DNA of 53,645 bases from Granulicella sp. S190 (GCF_009766095.1 NZ_LMUD01000014.1:428296-481940); one strand, 5' to 3'. Counted from the first letter of the stretch, positions 43,798 to 52,803 are shown. Program-made: numbers and translations. The notes: generated by a model not told the origin, from the sequence alone.

Positions 43798-45687
43798 TCA
43801 GCGCGCCACTGGCACTCCATCTAAACTAAGCAACCGCCCCACCGGATACTGCCCCACCCGGTTCGCCGCATACCACGGAGTCCGTTCATAAAAAAACTCC
43901 AGCCGCGCATACGAGTTCCCCGCGAACGCCGGATCGCTCGCCACCTTCTTCTCAAACTCCGCCTTCAGCTTCGGGTCCTTCGCCATCATCTCCCGCGCCA
44001 GCGACTCCAGCACATACGCCTCGCCATACTCCTTCTGTTCAAAGATCGAATCGAAGAATCCCCACTGCAGCGCCGAGTCAGGCGCCGCAGGCTCCAGCCA
44101 CTCCAGCGCTACCTTCGACAGCCGCTGATTCAGCCGCACCACCGCCGACCCCGCAGGAAAACTCATCTTCTCCTTCACCAGCACGCAGCTCCCAAACTTT
44201 CCGGGATCGTGCATCGCCTCTCCGTTGAACGTCGGATGCCGCCCCTCAAACGGTGGCCCCTGCCACGTCATCCCACCACACTGATACGTCTCCACCTCTC
44301 CCGTCCACGCAGCCGTCGTCCGTTCCATCTCCACCTGGTGCGCCGCCAGTACATCGATCACCTTCGTCCACTGCGCCGGAACAATATAAGCAGCCGGCAC
44401 CTTCGTCTCCGCCTTCACCTTGAACCCGGTCTGAAACGGCAGCGACACATTCCACGGTTCATGCGAGTACTCCACCCGCATCGCCCCCGAAATCGCGCTC
44501 AGCTCCCGCGTGTACTTGTACCCACGAAACAAAAAGGGTGTCGTCTCCCCGCTCCAGCCCAGCGCCAGCGGATACATTACGTTCCCCAGCGGATGCGCCC
44601 CCAACTCCTCCGCCTCTTTATCCGCAGCAGCATTCAGCGCGATCACCTTCTCTGCATCACGATTCATCAGCTCCATCAATCCTGCAAGAATCTCGTAGTT
44701 CCCCGTCACGCGAGTCTTATAGTCCTTCAGCATATGCAGCTCGACCAGCATTCCCGGCCGGCCTTCGAGAATCACATACCCCGTCGAAAACCGCGGCGGA
44801 TCGTCATTGAACCCAAGCCCCTCCGCCGGATCGTTGTCATTCACAAAGTTGATATAGGTAGGCGAAGCCAGGTGCCCATGCGCATCCACATACTTCTCAA
44901 GCGTTGGCGTCGCCACCTCGTCCACCCACTTCGCCGTGGCTCTCGGAACATTCGGCCCATCGTCGATCGTAAACGTCACGTCGTACTGATAGTCCGCGCC
45001 ATCGGTCACATGGTCATCCACAAAAAAATCCGGCAGCCACCGGTGAAACATCGTATTGAACGCCCGAGCCTCAGGCGTATCCAGCTTCAAATAGTCGCGG
45101 TTCAAATTCAGATTCGTCCCGTTACCACGCCACCCCATCTCTGCCGGGCCATCCTGGTTGATGCGGTTATACGCACTCCGCCGCTCATGCCCATCCGCGT
45201 TGTAGATCGGGATAAACACGAACACCGCCCGCTCCAGCAGGTTCGCCTTCGTCTTCGAGATCACCATATCCCGCAGCAGCGCCAGGCAGGCATCCTTCCC
45301 ATCCATCTCTCCCGCATGAATCGAGTTCTGCACTAGGACAATCGGCCTCTTCGCCGCATGGATCGCCGCCGGATCGAATACTCCATCCCGCGAAACGATC
45401 ACGACATCGAGATCTCGCCCCTCACCCGTCTTCCCAAACTGCTCAATCTTCACCTGCCCAGGTGCAGCGCTCTGCACTCGCGCAAGATAAGATATCGTCT
45501 CAGCGTAGTCCGGAGTCGTCGCATAACAACTCTTCTCCGCCGGCGTCAGCCAGCTCGCATCGCCACCCGGAACACAAGGGGCACTACTCGCCGCACGTGG
45601 TTGCAAACTAGCCTCACTAACCGTCTGGGCCGAAGCCACGCTCAACCCACCCAACCCAAGTACTACAAGCAGAAGACCACCATTCAT
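43798..45687 (-). CDS. Secreted M14-family metallocarboxypeptidase
   Basis: About 629 residues with a signal peptide (residues 1-21, ending ASA). The M14 zinc-binding motif is NSIHAGEMDGKDA (His and Glu), and the third His is predicted in FFVDDHVTDGADYQYD. The RNGTNLN-like segment RGNGTNLNLNRDYLKLD holds the substrate-binding Arg/Asn. A long C-terminal region beyond the catalytic domain has no assigned role. The first in-frame codon is GTG 45693; ATG 45687 is more likely. Confidence 0.9.
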   Translation of the reverse strand: MNGGLLLVVLGLGGLSVASAQTVSEASLQPRAASSAPCVPGGDASWLTPAEKSCYATTPDYAETISYLARVQSAAPGQVKIEQFGKTGEGRDLDVVIVSRDGVFDPAAIHAAKRPIVLVQNSIHAGEMDGKDACLALLRDMVISKTKANLLERAVFVFIPIYNADGHERRSAYNRINQDGPAEMGWRGNGTNLNLNRDYLKLDTPEARAFNTMFHRWLPDFFVDDHVTDGADYQYDVTFTIDDGPNVPRATAKWVDEVATPTLEKYVDAHGHLASPTYINFVNDNDPAEGLGFNDDPPRFSTGYVILEGRPGMLVELHMLKDYKTRVTGNYEILAGLMELMNRDAEKVIALNAAADKEAEELGAHPLGNVMYPLALGWSGETTPFLFRGYKYTRELSAISGAMRVEYSHEPWNVSLPFQTGFKVKAETKVPAAYIVPAQWTKVIDVLAAHQVEMERTTAAWTGEVETYQCGGMTWQGPPFEGRHPTFNGEAMHDPGKFGSCVLVKEKMSFPAGSAVVRLNQRLSKVALEWLEPAAPDSALQWGFFDSIFEQKEYGEAYVLESLAREMMAKDPKLKAEFEKKVASDPAFAGNSYARLEFFYERTPWYAANRVGQYPVGRLLSLDGVPVAR

Positions 45688-45708
45688 ACACACCGTCCCT
45701 TGAACCTA

Positions 45709-45812
45709 TTGAATGAGACTTGTCATCTCGACTGTAATGAGATTTACCATCTCGACTAAATGAATCTGCCATCTCGACCGTAATTAGATTTGAATCTGAC
45801 TCTAATAAGATT
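45709..45812. repeat. Degenerate tandem array of 22-24-nt units
   Basis: Four units at 45721-45744, 45745-45766, 45767-45790 and 45791-45812, plus a partial unit before them. Each starts with a form of TGTCATCTCGAC and ends with a form of TAATGAGATT. The array runs directly into the GTCATCTCGACC repeat, whose leading edge it copies. Confidence 0.7.
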
Positions 45813-45813
45813 T

Positions 45814-45887
45814 GTCATCTCGACCGGAGCTACTCACAGCTTCATCGTGAGTAGCGCAGTGGAGAGACCCCCGCATTTCGCTTTTGC
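45814..45887 (+). repeat. GTCATCTCGACC hairpin repeat, copy 1
   Basis: Leading GTCATCTCGACCGGA, then a 9-bp stem GCTACTCAC/GTGAGTAGC with loop AGCTTCATC (45829-45855), then GCAGTGGAGAGACCCCCGC and a TTTTGC end. Copy 2 is at 49769-49838 with a different stem and a similar loop. Confidence 0.85.
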
Positions 45888-45921
45888 GATTGTCCTTAAA
45901 TCGCCTTGGCATTTGTCTCTA

Positions 45922-45952
45922 ATCCGCGTCTGTCCGTGAAAATCCGTGGTCG
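45922..45952 (+). repeat. Solo copy of the 31-nt GxxExxY-element end
   Basis: 31 bases starting ATCCGCG and ending GGTCG, matching the right end at 47182-47212 in 25 of 31 positions by eye. It lies downstream of ispF with no element attached. Confidence 0.75.
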
Positions 45953-46066
45953 ACCGCCTTACAGTCTCTTCAATCAACAAGAGTGACGGAACTAAACTCC
46001 CGTCACTCTTATCAGCCTTTATCTTTGCTATCACCGTTACGCCTTCTACGATCAACCAATCGCAGG

Positions 46067-46684
46067 CTAAGTCAGATCATCCGTATCGAACGGCGTCACC
46101 TTCCGCCCCAGCGCCGACACATCCCGCGAATCTCCCACCAGCGTCTTCACCACCACATCGATCTCATCATCGACATCCGCCGAAGCCACCATCGCACCAA
46201 CCGGCTCCGGAATCCCCAGGCTCTCAAGCAGCACCGTCGCATGCGCCACCGCGACATGGTCCTGGTTCAAACCCTCCGGCGTCTTTGCCTTGATCCCCAC
46301 CTCGCCCGGCTTCACGCCCAGCAACGCAGCCACGCTCTCGCGCAGCTCTCCGGCAATCGGCACAATCTTCGGCTTCGCCATCACCAGTACCGTGTCGATA
46401 TTCACGATCTTGTATCCCGCCGTCGCCACCTCTTCGAGCGCCGTCTGCAAAAACAGGCTCGAAGCCGCGCCCTTCCATCTCGGATCGCTCGGCGGAAAGA
46501 ACGTCCCTATATCCCCCGCGCTCACCGCGCCCAGCAGCGCATCCGTAATTGCATGCAGCAACACATCCCCATCCGAGTGCCCAGCCAGCCCCTCGGAGTG
46601 CTCAATCGCAAGTCCGCCAATCACCAGCGGCACACCCGCCTTGAACGCATGCGAGTCAAACCCGTAACCAATCCTCATACCCAT
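46067..46684 (-). CDS. ispF: 2-C-methyl-D-erythritol 2,4-cyclodiphosphate synthase
   Basis: About 205 residues (ATG 46684; ATG 46678 also in frame). It cyclises CDP-ME-2-phosphate in the MEP isoprenoid pathway. The metal motif is GYGFDSHAF (Asp and His), followed by HSDGDVLLHAITDALLGA and GDIGTFFPPSDPRWKG. The usual protein is about 157-160 residues; this one carries some 45 extra C-terminal residues, from LESLGIPEP to the end, of unknown role. Its ATG overlaps the GxxExxY stop codon (TGATG), and the ribosome binding site (GAGGA) lies inside that upstream gene. Confidence 0.94.
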   Translation of the reverse strand: MGMRIGYGFDSHAFKAGVPLVIGGLAIEHSEGLAGHSDGDVLLHAITDALLGAVSAGDIGTFFPPSDPRWKGAASSLFLQTALEEVATAGYKIVNIDTVLVMAKPKIVPIAGELRESVAALLGVKPGEVGIKAKTPEGLNQDHVAVAHATVLLESLGIPEPVGAMVASADVDDEIDVVVKTLVGDSRDVSALGRKVTPFDTDDLT

Positions 46685-47193
46685 CAAAAGTTCCTCAGAA
46701 GCTCGACCACGGATTCACGTGGAATCACGCGGATCTTTTTCTTCTCTGCTTCCAGTATGAACCGTCTGAACTGCGGTCTCGGACCAAAGTTCAAAAGAAG
46801 TCCCACTTCAAATCGTGTCGCTCGAAGATAGTGTAAAACCTGCCCATCATGCGAGTTGGCAAACGCCGCCACAGCCTTCAACTCAACCAACACACAATCA
46901 TCGACCACGATATCTGCTCGAAAGTTACCAACCACATGCCCACGAAACGAAACTGGCACAGGCACCTCCACTGCCACGCGATGCCCAGCCTGCACAAGAG
47001 CAATCTTCATCGTCTCTCGATAAACGCTCTCCAGAAACCCGCCACCAAGCTCGTTGTAAACCTCGAAGAAGACCCTAAGCACACCTTCGGTGACCTCTGA
47101 GTGCAAACCACGAAACTTATCCCGAGATACCGGCTTCTGTCTTTCATCCGTCTTTTGTCTTTCATCCGTCTTTTGCCTTTCATCCGCGTTCAT
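46684..47193 (-). CDS. GxxExxY-family protein (PD-(D/E)xK-like) within an inverted-repeat unit
   Basis: A 169-residue protein. GxxExxY is seen as GFLESVY near residues 53-59. A PD-(D/E)xK-like core follows: NFRADIVVDD (Asp) and LVELKAV (Glu-x-Lys). Function of the family is not established. The N-terminus is made of three TDERQK-type repeats encoded by 18-nt tandem DNA repeats, and the last residues (KIRVIPRESVVE) are encoded by the left inverted end. Start ATGA overlaps the ispD stop; stop overlaps ispF ATG. Ordinary ispDF neighbours are adjacent, so this gene looks inserted. Confidence 0.88.
   Translation of the reverse strand: MNADERQKTDERQKTDERQKPVSRDKFRGLHSEVTEGVLRVFFEVYNELGGGFLESVYRETMKIALVQAGHRVAVEVPVPVSFRGHVVGNFRADIVVDDCVLVELKAVAAFANSHDGQVLHYLRATRFEVGLLLNFGPRPQFRRFILEAEKKKIRVIPRESVVELLRNF
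46704..46734 (-). repeat. Left inverted end of the GxxExxY unit
   Basis: Begins CGACCACGGATTC and ends CACGCGGAT. It encodes the near-C-terminal residues of the GxxExxY protein in one frame. Confidence 0.75.
47133..47183 (-). repeat. Tandem 18-nt repeat inside the GxxExxY gene
   Basis: About three copies of ATGAAAGACAAAAGACGG on the minus strand, adjoining the right inverted end. In frame they give repeated TDERQK at the protein N-terminus. Confidence 0.85.
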
Positions 47194-47212
47194 CCGCGAG
47201 AATCCGCGGTCG
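47182..47212 (+). repeat. Right inverted end of the GxxExxY unit
   Basis: Built from three ATCCGCG sub-repeats and ending GGTCG. On the minus strand it encodes the final residues of IspD (TADSRG), the ispD stop codon and the GxxExxY start codon. Confidence 0.8.
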
Positions 47213-47918
47213 CCTTACCCAGATAGAACTCCGCCAGCTCAATATCTCCCGGCTGCGTAATCTTGAAGTTCCTGGCCGATCCCTGCACCACAGCCACCTC
47301 CACCCCGGCCCGCTCCAGCAGACTAGCCTCATCGGTCCCTGAAAAACCATCCGCCTCAGCCTCCACAAACGCCCGTCGCATCAATCCGAACCGCGCTCCC
47401 TGCGGTGTCTGCGCATGCACAATCCGCTCCCGCGGAATCGTAGCCGTCACAATTGCTCCATCCGCCGTCCGCTCCACCTGTTTGATGGTATCCACCGCCG
47501 GCAACCCAACGATCGCCGCGCCATGCTTCACCACCGCATCAATCGTCCGCTCAATCGTCGCCGGATCGATCAGCGGCCGAACCGCATCATGCACCAGCAC
47601 CACATCGTCCGCATCGCACTCCAGCGCCGCCAGTGCATTACCCACCGAGTGCTGCCGGTCGTCTCCGCCCTCCACCATGTGCACCCGCGGCCCCAGCTTG
47701 TACTCAAGCATCTGAGCCTCCACCCGCTCCCTCTCATGCGCCCTCACCGCCACGCACACCGCGTCCACTCGCGGCACTGCAAGAAACGCCCGCACCGACC
47801 GCACCAGCACAGGAACCCCGCCAATCGCAAGAAACTGTTTCGGCGCCGGCGTCGACGCACCCCCCGCGGCCATCCGCGTCCCTATACCTGCTGCTGGAAG
47901 AATCACAAATACTCGCAT
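47190..47918 (-). CDS. ispD: 2-C-methyl-D-erythritol 4-phosphate cytidylyltransferase
   Basis: About 242 residues from ATG 47918. It couples CTP to MEP in the isoprenoid pathway. Signatures: the nucleotide-binding FVILPAAGIGTRM-type N-terminus, PKQFLAIGG, LVHDAVRPLID and TDEASLLERAG. The natural C-terminus would be near LAEFYLGK; the last residues, TADSRG, are encoded by the right end of the GxxExxY unit, which also supplies the stop codon. The frame opens at 47936 with no better start. Confidence 0.94.
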   Translation of the reverse strand: MRVFVILPAAGIGTRMAAGGASTPAPKQFLAIGGVPVLVRSVRAFLAVPRVDAVCVAVRAHERERVEAQMLEYKLGPRVHMVEGGDDRQHSVGNALAALECDADDVVLVHDAVRPLIDPATIERTIDAVVKHGAAIVGLPAVDTIKQVERTADGAIVTATIPRERIVHAQTPQGARFGLMRRAFVEAEADGFSGTDEASLLERAGVEVAVVQGSARNFKITQPGDIELAEFYLGKATADSRG

Positions 47919-47951
47919 AACCTGCGAAGTATACAAGATGCTCGCGAACTT

Positions 47952-48419
47952 CTACGCCTCCTGCTCCAGCCGCAGCATCATCTCCGTCGACTGCTCAAAT
48001 CCATTCCGCTCATAGATCGGTCTACCGAACTTCGAAGCGTGCAGCGAGACCACCTTCACCCCGCGCCCACTAGCCTCCGCCACCGACAGCTTCAGCAGCC
48101 GATAAGCCACCCCATGCCCACGAAACGCCGGGTCGACATAAAAGTTCAGCAGGTAAGCCCGCAGCGGCTGCGCGTCCATCCAGTGCGGAGGAAAATCCAT
48201 CATCCACATCCCGGCCCCGCCCACCACCCGGCCATCCACCTCCACGATCCACCCAACATAACTTCCATCGGCCAGCCGCGGCCGAACCCACGCAATAAAG
48301 TTCTCCATCATCGGCTGCAGCGCCGCGTCCTCGGCCTGCCCCGCATCCACAAACATCTGCCGCCGATGCCGAGCAATCAACTCCGCATCCCCCACCGTCG
48401 CCAATCTCGTCTCAAACAT
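47952..48419 (-). CDS. GNAT-family N-acetyltransferase
   Basis: A 155-residue acetyl-CoA-dependent acetyltransferase. The fold begins MFETRLATVGDAELIARHRR. Motif A is present as YLLNFYVDPAFRGHGVAYRLLKL (R-G-x-G-V-A CoA loop) near residues 86-108, and the C-terminal SLHASKFGRPIYERNGFEQ segment is typical. The substrate is unknown. The open frame extends to 48545 but that part only reads through the intergenic hairpin repeat, so I start at ATG 48419. Confidence 0.88.
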   Translation of the reverse strand: MFETRLATVGDAELIARHRRQMFVDAGQAEDAALQPMMENFIAWVRPRLADGSYVGWIVEVDGRVVGGAGMWMMDFPPHWMDAQPLRAYLLNFYVDPAFRGHGVAYRLLKLSVAEASGRGVKVVSLHASKFGRPIYERNGFEQSTEMMLRLEQEA

Positions 48420-48497
48420 CCAAGCAGTATATAAAGCCCATCCCTTCCGACCGAAGGGAGGACCACATCTCTTAGCCGGCCCCCTCAAATAACAGAA

Positions 48498-48545
48498 GTC
48501 ACGAAGTGACCGCCCCACGCGCAGTGGGCCCGTCCGGCAGGACAT
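48498..48545 (+). repeat. Multi-hairpin intergenic repeat, copy E
   Basis: The cleanest copy: GTCAC-GAA-GTGAC (48498-48510), CCCAC-GCGCA-GTGGG (48514-48528), GTCC-GGCA-GGAC (48532-48543). An upstream hairpin CCCTTC-CGACC-GAAGGG followed by AGGACCACA (about 48445-48472) resembles the DNA before copy D. Confidence 0.9.
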
Positions 48546-48574
48546 GATTCTTCAAGCCAACTAACATAGACAAG

Positions 48575-49630
48575 ATGCCCGCCCCAACCCTCCCCTTCGA
48601 CCGCACCCAAATCCAACCCGGCGACCGCCTCTGCGTAGCCCTCTCCGGTGGAGCGGACTCCGTAGCCCTCCTCCTGACCATCCACTCCCAACGAGAATCC
48701 ATAGGCGTAGGCCTCTCCGCAGTCCACGTCCATCACGGCCTTCGCGGAGCCGAAGCCGACGCCGACCAGCGCTTCGTCGAAGATCTCTGCATCGCCCACG
48801 ACATCCCCATCCATCTCCACCACGCCAGCGTGCCCAACCGCGTAGCCCAAACCCGCGCCGCCGGCGAAGCCGAGACCATCGAAGAAGCCGCCCGCAATCT
48901 CCGCTACGAGATCTTCACTAACCTCCTCGCCTCAGGCCACGCCGACACAGTCCTCACCGCCCACACCCTCGACGACCAGGCCGAGACAGTCCTCATGAAG
49001 ATCCTCCGCGGAGCCTGGACCGAAGGCCTCAGCGCCATCCATCCCACCCTCACCCTGCAAAAAGGAAAGATCCTCCGCCCCTTCTTGCAAACCCGCCGCT
49101 CCGGCATCGAAGCCTATCTCACCCACCTCAACCAGCCCTGGCGCACCGACTCCACCAACGCCGACACCGCCTACACCCGCAACAAAATCCGCCACGAGCT
49201 CCTCCCTCAACTCCGCACCTACAACCCCAGCCTCGATCAGGCCCTTGCCAATATGGCCGAGCTCGCCCGCGAAGAAGAGGCCCGCTGGCAGACCGAGCTC
49301 AACCGTCTCCTCCCCCAGCTCCTCCTCCCCGGCAAGCCCGTCCGCGGAGGAGGCCGCGCCGTCAGCACCACCCCAGGCCAATCCGCCGTCTCCATCGAAC
49401 TCGACCGCCTCCGCGCTCTCGATCCAGCCCTCCGCCGCCGCGTCCTCCGCGCCGCAGCCCGCCAGCTCGGCGCTCGCCTCACCTTCGACGAGACCGCTCG
49501 CCTCCTCGCCCTCTGCGGCTTTCGTCACGACCCCACCGTGGCCGCCCGCACCGGCTCCATCCTCCACCTCCCCAGCGGCCTCCGCGCCGACCGCTCCCCC
49601 CGCGAGCTCCGCCTCTATCGCCATGACTAG
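48575..49630 (+). CDS. tilS: tRNA(Ile)-lysidine synthetase
   Basis: A 351-residue ATP-dependent enzyme that modifies the wobble C of tRNA-Ile2 to lysidine. The PP-loop motif is ALSGGADSVALLL (residues 22-34); HVHHGLRGAEAD and HTLDDQAETVLMKILRG are TilS signatures. The C-terminal part (about 230-351) is a shortened version of the RNA-binding domains in E. coli TilS (432 residues). Start at ATG 48575, right after repeat copy E. Confidence 0.94.
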   Translation: MPAPTLPFDRTQIQPGDRLCVALSGGADSVALLLTIHSQRESIGVGLSAVHVHHGLRGAEADADQRFVEDLCIAHDIPIHLHHASVPNRVAQTRAAGEAETIEEAARNLRYEIFTNLLASGHADTVLTAHTLDDQAETVLMKILRGAWTEGLSAIHPTLTLQKGKILRPFLQTRRSGIEAYLTHLNQPWRTDSTNADTAYTRNKIRHELLPQLRTYNPSLDQALANMAELAREEEARWQTELNRLLPQLLLPGKPVRGGGRAVSTTPGQSAVSIELDRLRALDPALRRRVLRAAARQLGARLTFDETARLLALCGFRHDPTVAARTGSILHLPSGLRADRSPRELRLYRHD

Positions 49631-49719
49631 CAGTCACATCCCGTTGCCCTCTCCCGGAATAAGCCACAGCCACCTCCCGTTGTCGTCTACCGGTATGAGA
49701 ACCTGTGAGAAACGCTATC

Positions 49720-49763
49720 AAGGCGTCATCTCAGCATTGACAAGGCGTCATCTGAACATTGAC
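49720..49763. repeat. Two 22-nt tandem units
   Basis: AAGGCGTCATCTCAGCATTGAC and a copy differing at two positions lie head-to-tail and continue into ACGGCGTCATCTCGACC, the leading edge of repeat copy 2. Confidence 0.8.
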
Positions 49764-49768
49764 ACGGC

Positions 49769-49838
49769 GTCATCTCGACCGAAGGCGCGCAGCCTTATCG
49801 CGCGACGTAGTGGAGAGACCCCCGCATTTAGCTTTTGC
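49769..49838 (+). repeat. GTCATCTCGACC hairpin repeat, copy 2
   Basis: Leading GTCATCTCGACCGAAG, a stem GCGCG/CGCGC with loop CAGCCTTAT, then GTAGTGGAGAGACCCCCGC and a TTTTGC end. Flanks match copy 1 closely while the stem differs. Confidence 0.85.
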
Positions 49839-49907
49839 AGTTGCTTGTTTTTACGCCTTTGCCGTTGGACTTCTCTTTGGCGTTGTCATCATTTGGCCTC
49901 CAGGTAC

Positions 49908-49927
49908 CCCAGGGCTTTAGCCTTGGG
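49908..49927. repeat. CCCAGGGC-TTTA-GCCTTGGG hairpin
   Basis: An 8-bp stem with one G-U pair and a TTTA loop, with a related GGGCTTTAACCCC sequence about 35 bases downstream. It could be a further small repeat family. Confidence 0.5.
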
Positions 49928-50096
49928 TCTCTCTAGTTATCACAGAAAAAGGGCTTTAACCCCAGGGGTATGCGTTTTGCCCTCCACAGGGTCGGGTTAG
50001 CCTACATTCAGCCACAACCACCATCACCCTAAAGTCCCATCAATATTTCACTCCTCAAACCCCCGAATCCTCAGACCAAGAGTAGAATCTAACTAC

Positions 50097-50125
50097 TTGA
50101 CTGAGGCAGGGCTTTTGCTGACAAT
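50097..50125 (+). promoter_or_regulatory. Candidate sigma-70-type promoter of ftsH
   Basis: TTGACT (50097-50102) and GACAAT (50120-50125) with a 17-base spacer. Predicted start near 50132, giving a leader of about 130 bases before ftsH. Confidence 0.55.
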
Positions 50126-50180
50126 CAGGACTACCCCACAGCACAGACCTTACCTCACCTCCGACGTCTAAACGTAGTAC

Positions 50181-50198
50181 GTCTTCGCATGCGAAGAC
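50181..50198. promoter_or_regulatory. Perfect 18-bp palindrome in the ftsH leader
   Basis: GTCTTCGCATGCGAAGAC reads the same on both strands. It lies 64 bases before the ftsH start and downstream of the candidate promoter, so it could be a repressor site or an RNA hairpin in the leader. Confidence 0.55.
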
Positions 50199-50262
50199 TG
50201 GGTCTGACAAGCGCCAGTGGAATAACGAGGCCGCTGCAGACTAGAAAAATGAGGAAATTCGC

Positions 50263-52182
<1,920 letters not shown>

Positions 52183-52208
52183 CCAACAAGCAATCAAGCA
52201 GCAAAGAG

Positions 52209-52238
52209 ATGGCAGCCGCAAAGGCTGCCATTTTCTTT
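52209..52238 (+). terminator. Rho-independent terminator after ftsH
   Basis: A 9-bp stem ATGGCAGCC/GGCTGCCAT with loop GCAAA followed by TTCTTTG, 27 bases after the ftsH stop codon. Confidence 0.8.
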
Positions 52239-52416
52239 GCCACAAGCATTGGAGAAAAAGGCGCCAAAGGCGCGTCAGCCTCGATGGCAGATCGCGCCGT
52301 GCGCGCAGCACGCCGTTGCGGTTGCTTTTCTAGCTGTCGACCCAGAAGGGGATCTGCGGTTCCCTTTCTTGCCGACTCCTTCGAACATCTCCCCAGGAAC
52401 AACGTATAAAAATCAC

Positions 52417-52803
52417 ATGCTCACACGTCCTGCCGTCCTGCTTCGCTCGGAAGAGGCCGCACTCCTGGCCACCATCGTAGTCATCTACCAGCACCTGCAC
52501 TACAGCTGGCTCCTCTTCGCCATCCTCTTCTTCATCCCCGACCTCTTCATGCTCGGCTACGCTCTCAACGTCCGCCTCGGCGCTGCAATGTACAACCTCG
52601 TCCACACTCTCACCCTTCCCTTCGTCCTCCTTCTCGCCAGTTATCTAAAGGACTGGCCTCTCTCATCAGAGATCGCCCTCGTCTGGACAGCCCACATCGC
52701 AGCCGACCGCCTCCTCGGATACGGCCTCAAATACCCGACCTTCTTCAAAGACACCCACCTCCAGCACATCCCGGAAAATAAAGTTGAAAGCCTTGTCACA
52801 TAG
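52417..52803 (+). CDS. DUF4260-family membrane protein
   Basis: A 128-residue protein with about three to four hydrophobic segments. The pattern matches DUF4260: LLRSEEAALLATIVVIYQHL at the N-terminus, FFIPDLFMLGYALN in the middle, and the AHIAADRLLGYGLKYPTFFKDTHLQ end, which is the most characteristic segment. Function is unknown. The frame is open from 52237, but that part reads through intergenic DNA; ATG 52417 starts the family-like sequence. Confidence 0.85.
   Translation: MLTRPAVLLRSEEAALLATIVVIYQHLHYSWLLFAILFFIPDLFMLGYALNVRLGAAMYNLVHTLTLPFVLLLASYLKDWPLSSEIALVWTAHIAADRLLGYGLKYPTFFKDTHLQHIPENKVESLVT

Larger units (their letters stand above)
45688..46066. other. Intergenic region packed with repeats
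   Basis: No gene is supported. It contains a degenerate tandem array of 22-24-nt units (45709-45812), one copy of the GTCATCTCGACC hairpin repeat (45814-45887) and a solo copy of the 31-nt GxxExxY-element end (45922-45952). A further inverted repeat reading GTGACGGA...CTCCCGTCAC (45980-46012) may act as the terminator of ispF. Confidence 0.6.
46704..47212. mobile_element. 509-bp unit with 31-nt imperfect inverted ends carrying GxxExxY
   Basis: The left end (46704-46734, CGACCACGGATTC start) and right end (47182-47212, ending CCGCGGTCG) are inverted copies with 25 of 31 matching bases by eye. Between them lies almost all of the GxxExxY gene. No transposase and no obvious target duplication are seen. 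The outer ends run into ispD codons on the right and into the last GxxExxY codons on the left. Confidence 0.6.
49631..50096. other. Intergenic repeat-rich region between tilS and ftsH
   Basis: No gene is supported. It holds a pair of degenerate units starting CCCGTTG (49650-49710), two 22-nt tandem units (49720-49763), the GTCATCTCGACC repeat copy 2 (49769-49838), a GTTG-type tract (49838-49890) and a CCCAGGGC-TTTA-GCCTTGGG hairpin (49908-49927) followed by a GGGCTTTAACCCC variant. Confidence 0.6.

Noticed and set aside
45709..45812. Possible CRISPR or direct-repeat origin (iteron) array
   Set aside because: Units are degenerate, contiguous and share sequence with a dispersed hairpin repeat; there is no replication gene or spacer structure.
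47133..47212. Possible CRISPR array (three short direct repeats)
   Set aside because: The 18-nt repeats are contiguous with no spacers, lie within a coding frame and have no cas genes nearby.
48420..48545. N-terminal extension of the GNAT gene reading through the hairpin repeat
   Set aside because: The same RTGPLRVGRSLRD-like peptide arises wherever the repeat is read in this frame (also near 12660), so it reflects the repeat and not a protein.
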